Positions 1-7,553 of a stretch of 12,151 nucleotides of DNA are shown in pieces. Location: positions 1-12,151 of the forward strand of contig JAQULX010000044.1 in NCBI GenBank assembly GCA_028718465.1. Direction: 5' to 3'. Both the position numbers and the translations under genes were made by a program. Each line of letters opens with the position of its first letter. Positions within the stretch are counted from its first letter, which is position 1. The notes beneath the pieces were generated by a model that saw nothing but the letters and a program-made list of their open reading frames with translations, did no database searches and was not told where the DNA came from. The DNA is from Dehalococcoidales bacterium. Lineage in GTDB: Bacteria; Chloroflexota; Dehalococcoidia; Dehalococcoidales; UBA3254.

Positions 1-199
1 AAAATGAAAAGGGCTTAATATATAAGATATCCCGCTTACCAGTCCGTCCCGGGACCAATCCATAATACTTCGTAATCCAATAATGACCCGGAGGCATACG
101 ATGGGCATCCGCCCGCTTTGTGGTGTTTACGGCGGCAGAGCCAGAGAATGTTCTTCCAATATAATAACCCTCCGGATTCCGTAGAAAACAGGAATGGAA
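1..199 (-). pseudogene. Possible coding remnant or partial ORF running off the left edge
   Basis: On the minus strand a frame is open for about 66 codons, from just after a TAA at 200-202 to the window edge. Its translation has a protein-like composition, including YYIGRTF, MPPGHYWITKYYGLVPG and RDILYIKP. No ATG, GTG or TTG occurs in the first part. The first ATG is at 97-95, in the middle of the best-looking text, and has no clear ribosome binding site. It could be the truncated 5' part of a gene continuing to the left, a decayed gene, or chance. I do not recognise the family. The competing plus-strand frames in the same stretch are shorter. Confidence 0.25.
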
Positions 200-308
200 T
201 TAAGAGAATGTTAAAACACTAAACCAAGTCAGGGCGAGATTTTCACCATGTTATACTATATGTATGGAATATTGATACCATATACCAATCGCATCCAGGA
301 GGTTTAAA
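1..308. other. Left-end region without a confident gene
   Basis: No long open frame with a convincing start lies here. One minus-strand frame stays open from about 199 to the window edge and is listed separately. A 27-codon plus-strand frame (101-184) has a well-placed GGAGG, but its peptide has no recognisable features. GTCCCGGGAC at 46-55 is a perfect 10-bp palindrome. Just before gerW, the AT-rich stretch 250-285 holds a TATACT box (252-257) and a loose inverted repeat TATGG...CCATA. This is probably the gerW promoter, although I see no good -35 element. Confidence 0.5.
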
Positions 309-719
309 ATGGCGGAAATAGAAAGTATCGTCAGGACAACTATGGGGGAAATCGAAAAGATGCTGAACACAAAAACCGTGGTCGGCGATCCGATCATGGT
401 TAACGGAAAGACGCTCATTCCACTGATAGCGGTTGGATTCGGTTTCGGCGCCGGGGCCGGTTCCGGCAAGACCATGATGAAAGAGTCGCAGGAAGGCACC
501 GGGGGCGGTACGGGTGGCGGGGCCGGCATCCGACCAGTGGCTGTAATAATCAGTGATGAGAGCGGGATTAGAATAGAGTCTATCAAGGGCAGTATGGCAG
601 CAGCCATGGAAAAAGCAGTGGAGGCAGGTATGCAGATGGTATCGCGGCGAAGGGGAGGCCGTACCCCCTCCGGAGAACAACCCCGGGAAAACGAAACTTA
701 TGAAGGCGGCGGGGGATAA
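309..719 (+). CDS. GerW/YtfJ-family protein
   Basis: This 136-residue protein matches the GerW (YtfJ) family, named after a Bacillus spore-germination protein but widespread in bacteria that do not form spores; the biochemical role is unsettled. The N-terminal helix (residues 1-21) leads into the conserved core VGDPIMVNGKTLIPLIAVGF (25-44). A glycine-rich segment (43-73, with GFGFGAGAGSG and TGGGTGGGAG) follows, then the strand pair IRPVAVIISDESGIRIESI (74-92). The C-terminus is a charged, probably disordered tail ending in four glycines. The start is fixed by AGGAGG six bases upstream. The next gene begins at the base after the stop codon, so the two are almost certainly co-transcribed and translationally coupled. 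Bacillus also has a GerW gene (ytfJ) beside a DUF2953 gene (ytfI), which supports both calls. The family call is firm, but a sporulation role should not be assumed. Confidence 0.88.
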   Translation: MAEIESIVRTTMGEIEKMLNTKTVVGDPIMVNGKTLIPLIAVGFGFGAGAGSGKTMMKESQEGTGGGTGGGAGIRPVAVIISDESGIRIESIKGSMAAAMEKAVEAGMQMVSRRRGGRTPSGEQPRENETYEGGGG

Positions 720-1331
720 TTGTGGATTGTAATCGCCGCTGTTATCGGTGGGCTGATTCTTCTGGTTGTCCTGATAACAGCGATACCCTTAGACCTGGCG
801 TGGCGGCTGGAAGTCTACGGCAAACCCAGGCTTAGCCTGAAGTGGTCATGGCTGTTCGGCCTGTTGAGCCGGGAGATAAAACCGCGTAAGCGTGCTCCCA
901 GGAAACCCCGGACGCCGGCAAAACGCCGGTTTCACCCGAAAAAGACCGCTGAAGGGATCCGCGCCGCTTTAGGCTATCTGGGTATCAAGGGTCTGATAAG
1001 ACAGATTGTCAGGTTGACCGGGAGCATTCTACACCGTCTTAATATCAGGGAAATGCAAGCCGAATTCATCGTCGGCCTGGACAATCCCGCGGACACCTTT
1101 TACATATTCGCATTGGCGGAGCCGGTCAACCGGATTCTGGACAACTTCCAGCCTTATCCGGTTAATATCATACCTTCTTTTATAGAGCCGGTCTTCGAAG
1201 GGTATTGCACTGGGAAAGTCAGAGTATACCCTATCAGGCTGGCTCCACCTGTGATCCGGTTCATCTTCTCTTTGCCTGTGCTAAAGGTGTTAGCGAAAGT
1301 AATTTCAACCAGATGGAGAAGAAAAAGGTAA
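720..1331 (+). CDS. DUF2953-family membrane-anchored protein
   Basis: This 203-residue protein begins at a TTG codon directly after the gerW stop codon; GGCGGCGGGG within the gerW tail may act as a weak ribosome binding site. Residues 2-24 (WIVIAAVIGGLILLVVLITAIP) form one strong transmembrane helix. A very basic linker (54-75, KPRKRAPRKPRTPAKRR) follows. The soluble part contains an amphipathic helix (IRQIVRLTGSILHRLNIREM) and the FIVGLDNPADTFYIFALAEP region typical of DUF2953. The C-terminus (180-203) is hydrophobic, then ends in WRRKR, so it may lie on the membrane. Function is unknown. Position next to GerW matches the ytfI-ytfJ pairing in Bacillus, although the gene order differs. Confidence 0.78.
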   Translation: MWIVIAAVIGGLILLVVLITAIPLDLAWRLEVYGKPRLSLKWSWLFGLLSREIKPRKRAPRKPRTPAKRRFHPKKTAEGIRAALGYLGIKGLIRQIVRLTGSILHRLNIREMQAEFIVGLDNPADTFYIFALAEPVNRILDNFQPYPVNIIPSFIEPVFEGYCTGKVRVYPIRLAPPVIRFIFSLPVLKVLAKVISTRWRRKR

Positions 1332-1570
1332 ACGTCGAAGATCCTGTCAAAGTCTCCGGACTGACCGTGATACCGATCACCCGGACGCTGGTCTGCGGCT
1401 GGCAGGATCACCGCCGCCTTTCCTTCCTCGGATTGAAGAGACCTCTTTATGTTCTGGTCCTGCGTCCGGCGACAGCGGTAAAAGCGTTCGACAGCGAGGG
1501 TAAGGAAGTCTCCCTGGAACTGATAGTATCACGCCATCCGGAGTTAAAAGACCGCATCAAGGTTGAATAA
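1313..1570 (+). CDS. Small protein resembling a glycine-poor GerW relative
   Basis: This 85-residue protein begins at ATG 1313, inside the last 19 bases of the preceding gene, the usual sign of translational coupling. The frame stays open further upstream to 1205, but that part overlaps the conserved DUF2953 coding region and is not believable as protein. Residues 5-21 (VNVEDPVKVSGLTVIPI) resemble the GerW core in the first gene of this cluster (VVGDPIMVNGKTLIPLI). The later strand pair RPLYVLVLRPATAVKAF resembles the strands after the GerW glycine-rich region. The glycine-rich segment itself is missing and is replaced by a short stretch with CGWQDHRR. I infer a shortened paralogue or partner of GerW. 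No other family was recognised, and similarity was judged by eye. Confidence 0.65.
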   Translation: MEKKKVNVEDPVKVSGLTVIPITRTLVCGWQDHRRLSFLGLKRPLYVLVLRPATAVKAFDSEGKEVSLELIVSRHPELKDRIKVE

Positions 1571-1601
1571 TTTAATCAGGCCCCTTATTATCCAGTGTAT
1601 T

Positions 1602-1623
1602 CAATCTTTTTGGCATAAGATTG
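1602..1623. terminator. Weak hairpin between convergent genes
   Basis: CAATCTT and AAGATTG form a perfect 7-bp stem around an 8-base loop, followed by AT-rich sequence (TATTAATTTATTAG). It lies between the end of the plus-strand GerW cluster and the end of the minus-strand response regulator, where a bidirectional terminator would be expected. The stem is short and AT-rich, so the call is tentative. Confidence 0.35.
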
Positions 1624-1681
1624 TATTAATTTATTAGGAAAACCAGTGCCGGACATAGTGAAGTTGATCATAATTCCTTTC

Positions 1682-2395
1682 TCAGGCCGTTTGTTCCCTG
1701 TTGAAGTCCATAAAGCGATAGCCCAGGCCCCGTTCGCTGAGGATATAGCGGGGATTCCGGGGGTCTTTCTCGATCTTTTGTCTGAGGTAAGTAATATATA
1801 GCCTCACATACTGGTCTTCATCACGGTATTCGGGTCCCCACACCCGGGACAACAGGGTCTCATGAGTCAGCAGCCTGCCCGGGTTCGAGACCAGTTGAAA
1901 TAGCAGCCGGTATTCGGTAGCTCTGAGCTTGATCTCCCGACCCCGCACAAAGACCTTGCGCTGGTCAAAATCGATTTTAAGATCATCGTCTACCACTATC
2001 TCCGATCTGCGCTGGGAGTTCTCCGGCTCAACCCGCCGCAATACCGCCCTTACCCGCGACACTAATTCGCGGGGACTGAACGGTTTGGTTATGTAATCAT
2101 CCGCCCCCAGGTCCAGGCCCCGCACTCGGTCTTCCTCCTCCCCTTTGACGCTCAGAAAGATGACCGGCACCTGGGACAAATCGCGGACCTTTTTCAGGGT
2201 CTCGTAACCGTCCATATCCGGCATCATGATATCCAGGATAACAATATCCGGCATCTCTTTAATGATCTTCTCCAGGGCTTCATAACCGTCCGCAGCGCTG
2301 ATAACGTTGAACCCCTCCAGCTTGAGATTCATACTGACAAGCTGGACTACGCGGGGCTCGTCATCCACAACCAGGACCTTATTTTTGTCTGGCAT
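1682..2395 (-). CDS. OmpR/KdpE-type response regulator
   Basis: This 237-residue two-component response regulator comprises a receiver domain (about 5-118) and a C-terminal winged-helix DNA-binding domain (about 138-232). The acidic pair is DD at 11-12, the phospho-acceptor is Asp55 in VILDIMMPD, the switch residue is Ser82 (FLS) and the conserved lysine is Lys104 in YITKPFS. The effector domain has the family's KLRATEYRLL and the WGPEYRDEDQYVRLYI recognition region, ending in RGLGYRF. The frame is open far upstream, to 2608, but that extension is the antisense of conserved kinase sequence. The start chosen at 2395 gives MPDKNKVLVVDDEP and has GGAGGAAG upstream. It overlaps the kinase gene by 17 bases, so the two form one translationally coupled operon. 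Targets are unknown. The tandem repeat at 4012-4033, upstream of the operon, is a candidate binding site. Confidence 0.93.
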   Translation of the reverse strand: MPDKNKVLVVDDEPRVVQLVSMNLKLEGFNVISAADGYEALEKIIKEMPDIVILDIMMPDMDGYETLKKVRDLSQVPVIFLSVKGEEEDRVRGLDLGADDYITKPFSPRELVSRVRAVLRRVEPENSQRRSEIVVDDDLKIDFDQRKVFVRGREIKLRATEYRLLFQLVSNPGRLLTHETLLSRVWGPEYRDEDQYVRLYITYLRQKIEKDPRNPRYILSERGLGYRFMDFNREQTA

Positions 2396-3938
2396 ACTCT
2401 TCCTCCACAGGCAGGGTAAAGGAAAACTCGGCGCCGCGGCCGGCGCGGCTGGAAGCCTCCAGCTTGCCTCCGTGCGCTTCAATAATGGACTTGCAAATAT
2501 AGAGGCCCAGCCCGGTTCCCCGGATCTTGAGGGACTGTCCTTTCTTTCCCCGGTAGAACTTCTGGAACAGATTATCAATATCACCGGCGGAAATGCCGAT
2601 GCCCTCATCAGCGACCGTTACCTGGATCCCGCCGGCCAGCTTCCGCCCGAAAATCAGCACTTTTCCGCCGCGCGGAGAGTATTTGACTGCATTCTCAATC
2701 AGGTTGGTCAGGACCTGCTCCATCATCTGCGGTTCAACCATTGCCGTGGGGAAATCTGCCGGAAAATCAATTTTAAACTCATGGAGCCTGGAGTGGTTGC
2801 TTATGCGGCGAATCACTTTCCTGGCCAGGGCCGGAAGCTGGACCGGCTCCTTTTCCAGCTTTAAAGCTCCTGTGCTCAGGCGCGAAGCCAGGAGCAGCTT
2901 GCTCATCACCTGGCTCAACCTGTCGCTTTCTTCCTCAACGGCCTGGAGCCCCTGCCGGACCGTTTCCGCATCCCATTTCCCATCCTTACGGCTCAAGGTG
3001 CTGGTATAGCCTTTTATAATAGTCAACGGCGTCTGGAGTTCATGCCCGAGCATAGAGAGAACAGCTTCGCGAAAATCTTCCATCTCTTTTGCTTTGGACA
3101 TATCCCGGACATTGATCACAGCATTAAGCGGCTTGCCCTCAGCAGTCCGGACAATGGAATACACCATCAACACGTAAACATCCCGGCCGTCCTTGGTCCT
3201 GATAATTCCATCCTGCTCAAATATCGGCTTATCGCCCGCAGAGGGGACCTGCATCGGACACCGCACAGCGCAGAGATTCTTTCTTTCCGGGTCCGAAAAA
3301 CAAAGCACGCGGGAGCACTTCCTGCCCAGAACCTCATCTCTTAGATAGCCGGTCAGCTTTTCCATAGAAGAATTAAAGCCCAGGATGCGGCACCGCGCAT
3401 CAATACTCAGAATACCGTCGGCGCTGTTCTCCAGGATGAACTCGATCCTTTTCTTCTCCTCCGCCAGGTGATAAGCCAGCCTGGCATTCTGGAGAGCGAT
3501 GGCCGCCTGCCCGGCAAAAGCGGCCAGTACCGGTTGGTCGATCCCGGAAAACGCCCCGGAATCCAGCGCCCGCAGCACGTAGATAAGTCCGATTGATTTT
3601 CCGCCGATATTAAGAGGCAAGGCGATAATCGGGTTTTGCTTCACACCATCACACGAAGCCGGCAGGTCCAGGTCCGGCCGGAGGTCCGAGAGAAGATCAT
3701 AGCTGTTGCGGCTCCCCGCCAGATCAGGAGCGACTTCTATCAGAATGGGATCAAGATGCGCCAGGGCTTCTATGCTCAGCCCGTAAGAAGCGGCGGGAAG
3801 AAATCGGTGTTCCGCTTCATCCCAGACGCCCACTACCCCGGCACAACCGCTCAAGGCTGTTACAGCATTCTTCAATATTAACTGGAGCGTGGCTTCTATA
3901 TCTACCTTTTCTAAAGATGCCCCGGGTATTTGGACCAT
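2379..3938 (-). CDS. GAF-PAS sensor histidine kinase
   Basis: This 519-residue sensor kinase has no transmembrane segment, so it is probably cytoplasmic. Residues about 10-155 form a GAF domain (with ALPLNIGGKSIGLIYVLR near 106-123 and FAGQAAIALQNARL near 141-154). A short helix leads to a PAS domain (about 165-285). HisKA follows, with the phospho-acceptor His299 in LGHELQTPLT. The HATPase_c domain shows the N box (NLIENAVKYSP, 412-422), G1 (ADEGIGI, 443-449), F box (LFQKFYRG) and G2 (GTGLGLYICKSI). The PAS domain holds a cysteine cluster, C208-x4-C213-x9-C223-x3-CP, in the loop where similar clusters occur in some PAS sensors. This suggests metal, iron-sulfur or redox sensing, but that is inference. 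The start at 3938 has AAGGAGGGAG about ten bases upstream. The cognate regulator is the overlapping downstream gene. Confidence 0.92.
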   Translation of the reverse strand: MVQIPGASLEKVDIEATLQLILKNAVTALSGCAGVVGVWDEAEHRFLPAASYGLSIEALAHLDPILIEVAPDLAGSRNSYDLLSDLRPDLDLPASCDGVKQNPIIALPLNIGGKSIGLIYVLRALDSGAFSGIDQPVLAAFAGQAAIALQNARLAYHLAEEKKRIEFILENSADGILSIDARCRILGFNSSMEKLTGYLRDEVLGRKCSRVLCFSDPERKNLCAVRCPMQVPSAGDKPIFEQDGIIRTKDGRDVYVLMVYSIVRTAEGKPLNAVINVRDMSKAKEMEDFREAVLSMLGHELQTPLTIIKGYTSTLSRKDGKWDAETVRQGLQAVEEESDRLSQVMSKLLLASRLSTGALKLEKEPVQLPALARKVIRRISNHSRLHEFKIDFPADFPTAMVEPQMMEQVLTNLIENAVKYSPRGGKVLIFGRKLAGGIQVTVADEGIGISAGDIDNLFQKFYRGKKGQSLKIRGTGLGLYICKSIIEAHGGKLEASSRAGRGAEFSFTLPVEEEYARQK

Positions 3939-4011
3939 ACTCTTACAGCTCCCTCCTTACCGTCATCTTAAAATCTGGGACAGCCTGGAACAAACCAAAA
4001 TTAATCATATT

Positions 4012-4033
4012 TTCTAACGTTATTCTAACATTA
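4012..4033. promoter_or_regulatory. 11-bp tandem repeat, candidate response-regulator site
   Basis: TTCTAACGTTA is followed at once by TTCTAACATTA: two copies of the 7-mer TTCTAAC spaced one helical turn apart. OmpR/PhoB-family regulators typically bind direct repeats of about 6-7 bp with an 11-bp period, and a gene for such a regulator is expressed leftward from this region. The repeat lies between the divergent kinase operon and the zinc-ribbon/hsp20 operon. It overlaps the likely -35 area of the rightward promoter and lies near a possible leftward TATAAT (complement of 4030-4035). Binding is inferred. Confidence 0.45.
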
Positions 4034-4051
4034 TATGGTTTATATTATAAT
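4023..4051 (+). promoter_or_regulatory. Sigma-A type promoter of the zinc-ribbon/hsp20 operon
   Basis: A perfect TATAAT at 4046-4051 sits against the left edge of the CIRCE element. At a 17-bp spacing the -35 hexamer would be TTCTAA (4023-4028), a poor match to TTGACA. Transcription would begin around 4058, inside CIRCE, which is the usual arrangement for HrcA repression. The weak -35 and the overlapping tandem repeat leave room for an activator. Confidence 0.6.
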
Positions 4052-4077
4052 TAGCAGTCGAGAGGTTGGACTGCTAA
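4051..4077. promoter_or_regulatory. CIRCE operator variant (HrcA binding site)
   Basis: TTAGCAGTC-N9-GACTGCTAA is a perfect 9-bp inverted repeat with the exact 9-base spacer of CIRCE. The usual sequence is TTAGCACTC-N9-GAGTGCTAA. Here the seventh base is changed from C to G in the left arm and the matching base in the right arm is changed too, so symmetry is kept. HrcA represses chaperone genes at such sites until misfolded protein titrates GroEL. It lies directly downstream of the TATAAT box and 59 bases before the zinc-ribbon gene. Confidence 0.88.
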
Positions 4078-4136
4078 CAAGCCTGAAGTACCTTAAGAAC
4101 TGATTCTGGTCAAAATTTAGCATAAGGAGGGGCAAG

Positions 4137-4340
4137 ATGCAAAGAGGAGGATTTGTACAGAAGACCAAATGCCCTAAATGCGGTGGAAATGTTTATCTGG
4201 ACTCAGACCATTACGGCTGGTTCGAACAGTGTCTACAGTGCGGATTTACCCGGAATATGAAGAAAGTCGACCCGGTTAAAGCTGAAGACAATTATAAATA
4301 TCTCGCTGATCCAAATGAACATGTAGTTCAATTAAGATAA
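4137..4340 (+). CDS. Small zinc-ribbon protein
   Basis: This 67-residue protein is first in a CIRCE-controlled operon with hsp20. Two CxxC knuckles, Cys12-Pro-Lys-Cys15 and Cys32-Leu-Gln-Cys35, are 17 residues apart and form a classic zinc ribbon (KCPKCGGNVYL ... FEQCLQCGF). The rest is charged, with no membrane segment or signal peptide. An AAGGAGG precedes the ATG at good distance. Hsp20 follows 24 bases after the stop codon. Position between the HrcA operator and hsp20 implies heat or proteotoxic stress induction. The target (protein, RNA or DNA) is not visible. No specific family name is assigned. Confidence 0.85.
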   Translation: MQRGGFVQKTKCPKCGGNVYLDSDHYGWFEQCLQCGFTRNMKKVDPVKAEDNYKYLADPNEHVVQLR

Positions 4341-4364
4341 ACAATGAGAGGAGGTATATAGAAA

Positions 4365-4829
4365 ATGACAATGCAACGCTGGGAACCCTTTAAAGAAATG
4401 ATGACCCTCAGGAACGCCATGGACAGGTTATTTGAAGACAGTTTTGTACGCCCTTCGGTATACCTTCAGGAGACTGGTGGGACGCTGCCGCTGGATGTCT
4501 ACCAAACGCCGAATGAAGTGGTGGTGAAAGCATCTCTGCCCGGGTATAAACCGGAGGAAGTCAATATCTCCATCACCGGGGATATCTTGACCATCAAAGG
4601 CGAACACAAAGAGGAGCAAAAGGTCAAAGAGGAGAACTACTGGCTGAGGGAGCGCCGCTATGGGACTTTCAGCCGTTCGATCACACTTCCACTGGAGGTA
4701 GTCAGCGATAGAGCCGAGGCTTCCTTCGATAACGGAGTATTGACACTGACTCTGCCCAAGGCTGAAGAGGTCAAACCGAAGCAAATCAAGGTCAGGCCCC
4801 AGGCTGCCATTGAAACAAAGAAGGGATAA
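4365..4829 (+). CDS. Hsp20 small heat shock protein
   Basis: This 154-residue small heat shock protein is an ATP-independent holdase that forms oligomers and keeps unfolding proteins soluble for refolding by other chaperones. The N-terminal arm (WEPFKEMMTLRNAMDRLFED, 6-25) is typical of bacterial class A members. The alpha-crystallin domain spans about 40-135, with LPLDVYQTPNEVVVKASLPG at 41-60, the ERRYGTFSRSITLP strand region (96-109) and the family signature FDNGVLTLTLPK (121-132). The C-terminal anchoring motif is IKV (141-143). AGGAGG stands ten bases before the chosen ATG; a second ATG two codons later is possible. A strong hairpin follows the gene. It shares the CIRCE-controlled promoter with the zinc-ribbon gene. 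Confidence 0.95.
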   Translation: MTMQRWEPFKEMMTLRNAMDRLFEDSFVRPSVYLQETGGTLPLDVYQTPNEVVVKASLPGYKPEEVNISITGDILTIKGEHKEEQKVKEENYWLRERRYGTFSRSITLPLEVVSDRAEASFDNGVLTLTLPKAEEVKPKQIKVRPQAAIETKKG

Positions 4830-4841
4830 AGTCATTTGCTG

Positions 4842-4885
4842 ATGCCGGGACCTGCCGGTCGGCAGGTCCCGGCATTACAGTGTTT
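4842..4885 (+). terminator. Strong hairpin after hsp20
   Basis: ATGCCGGGACCTGCC (4842-4856) and its exact complement (4861-4875) form a perfect 15-bp GC-rich stem with a 4-base loop, starting 12 bases after the hsp20 stop codon. The sequence after it (TACAGTGTTTATTTATTA) is T-rich but has no unbroken T run. It may act as an intrinsic terminator, perhaps leaky, or as an RNA-stabilising hairpin that lets some transcripts continue into groESL. Confidence 0.75.
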
Positions 4886-4891
4886 ATTTAT

Positions 4892-4958
4892 TATAAATGG
4901 TTGCAGAGCAGACCCGAAAAAGATAAACTTTACAGGGGGTTGGCTCTGCAACCTTATA
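4892..4958. repeat. Long inverted repeat in the leader of fmdB-groESL
   Basis: GGTTGCAGAGC (4899-4909) is matched exactly by GCTCTGCAACC (4943-4953), 33 bases apart. Outside these arms, TATAA (4892-4896) pairs with TTATA (4954-4958) across a 2-base bulge. Inside them, ACCC (4912-4915) can pair with GGGT (4937-4940). The whole would fold into one long stem with an A-rich loop around GAAAAAGATAAAC. There is no T run after it. It lies 43 bases before the fmdB start codon. It may be an RNA regulatory element, a processing site or a protein-binding site. Confidence 0.6.
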
Positions 4959-5001
4959 GTCAACTGATACCTTTAACCCGATTATTTTTTAGGAGGATTC
5001 A

Positions 5002-5286
5002 ATGCCGTTATACGACTATCAGTGTGGAAAATGTTCCCACAAGTTTGAAATGAGGAGGAGCTTTGAAGAAGGCGCCAGCGCCTGTTGCCCGCAGTGTAAC
5101 AGTTCTGCGCAAAGGGTATTTGCGCCAGTGCCCATCGTGTTCAAAGGCTCAGGTTTCTATGTTACCGATTACCGGAAAGAAAAGCCGCCCGCGGAAACCC
5201 CATCCGGGCCGGCTTGCAAATCCGAATGCAAGACTGATAAATCAGGGGGCTGTGATACCTCAGCCTGCAATACCTGTAACAACTAA
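5002..5286 (+). CDS. FmdB-family zinc-ribbon protein with cysteine-rich tail
   Basis: This 94-residue member of the FmdB (putative regulatory protein) family starts with MPLYDYQCGKCSHKFE. The ribbon cysteines are Cys8, Cys11, Cys29 and Cys32 (CPQC), with an extra Cys28. The conserved core ends around FKGSGFYVTDYR (47-58). After that comes a proline- and lysine-rich linker and a tail with five more cysteines (72, 76, 84, 89, 92), which could bind a second metal or be redox active. AGGAGG is seven bases before the ATG. GroES begins 33 bases after the stop codon with no promoter-like sequence between, so this gene is probably the first of the chaperonin operon. FmdB proteins were once linked to formamidase and amidase regulation; the real role is unclear. 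Confidence 0.88.
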   Translation: MPLYDYQCGKCSHKFEMRRSFEEGASACCPQCNSSAQRVFAPVPIVFKGSGFYVTDYRKEKPPAETPSGPACKSECKTDKSGGCDTSACNTCNN

Positions 5287-5319
5287 ATATTATAATAAGG
5301 AGAGGAGATCCAGAACTGT

Positions 5320-7262
<1,943 letters not shown>

Positions 7263-7277
7263 AAAAAGAGAATACCG

Positions 7278-7317
7278 GGCCGGCAGCTCAATTGAACTGC
7301 CGGCCTGATTTTATTTG
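7278..7317 (+). terminator. Intrinsic terminator after groEL
   Basis: GGCCGGCAG (7278-7286) pairs with CTGCCGGCC (7297-7305). One C-A mismatch separates this from a further TCAA/TTGA pairing at the top. TGATTTTATTTG follows directly. It begins 16 bases after the groEL stop codon and closes the fmdB-groES-groEL operon. Confidence 0.88.
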
Positions 7318-7458
7318 TAACACTAATTTGCAGAAAAGGGCCTGATTTTTTCAATTTGCCTTTTGGCGTACTTTACATGGCCCGGAATGATTCAATTTGT
7401 TGATATCACCGGTTAGTTGTTCTGAGGCTGCCGCTGAGCCCGAATCAAATTCGTGCCG

Positions 7459-7487
7459 TTGCCATAGCAGATCTAACATGTTAAACT
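7459..7487 (+). promoter_or_regulatory. Candidate promoter with palindrome before second kinase
   Basis: TTGCCA (7459-7464, five of six to consensus) stands 17 bases before TAAACT (7482-7487, four of six). The spacer carries TAACATGTTA (7474-7483), a perfect 10-bp palindrome, within TCTAACATG. The octamer TCTAACAT also occurs in the tandem repeat at 4012-4033. TGTTAAAC occurs twice here, at 7479-7486 and 7495-7502, 16 bases apart. The arrangement suggests an autoregulatory site of the downstream system, which is inferred. Confidence 0.45.
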
Positions 7488-7553
7488 TTAGGCGTGTTAA
7501 ACAGGAAATGCATTATTCTAAATGGATGAAATGCAGATTCCCTAAACCAGTGT

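Noticed and set aside
101..184. 27-codon frame with GGAGG six bases before its ATG
   Set aside because: The ribosome binding site is good, but the peptide has no recognisable features and nothing else supports translation; one such short frame is expected by chance.
1205..1312. Earlier start for the small GerW-like protein
   Set aside because: The added 36 residues overlap the DUF2953 coding sequence in another frame and show no conserved features. ATG 1313 gives the usual short overlap.
2396..2608. N-terminal extension of the first response regulator (open frame to 2608)
   Set aside because: It is antisense to the conserved HATPase end of the kinase, has low-complexity text, and the receiver domain starts normally at 2395 behind a good ribosome binding site.
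4428..4835. Antisense frames across hsp20, groEL, the kinases and gdhA
   Set aside because: All lie opposite or out of frame with conserved proteins, lack ribosome binding sites and show no protein-like motifs.
4901..4929. TTGCAG-N17-TAAACT as a promoter for fmdB-groESL
   Set aside because: The -35 matches only three of six bases and the sequence falls inside the inverted repeat, so the match is probably fortuitous. A promoter here remains possible but is not shown.
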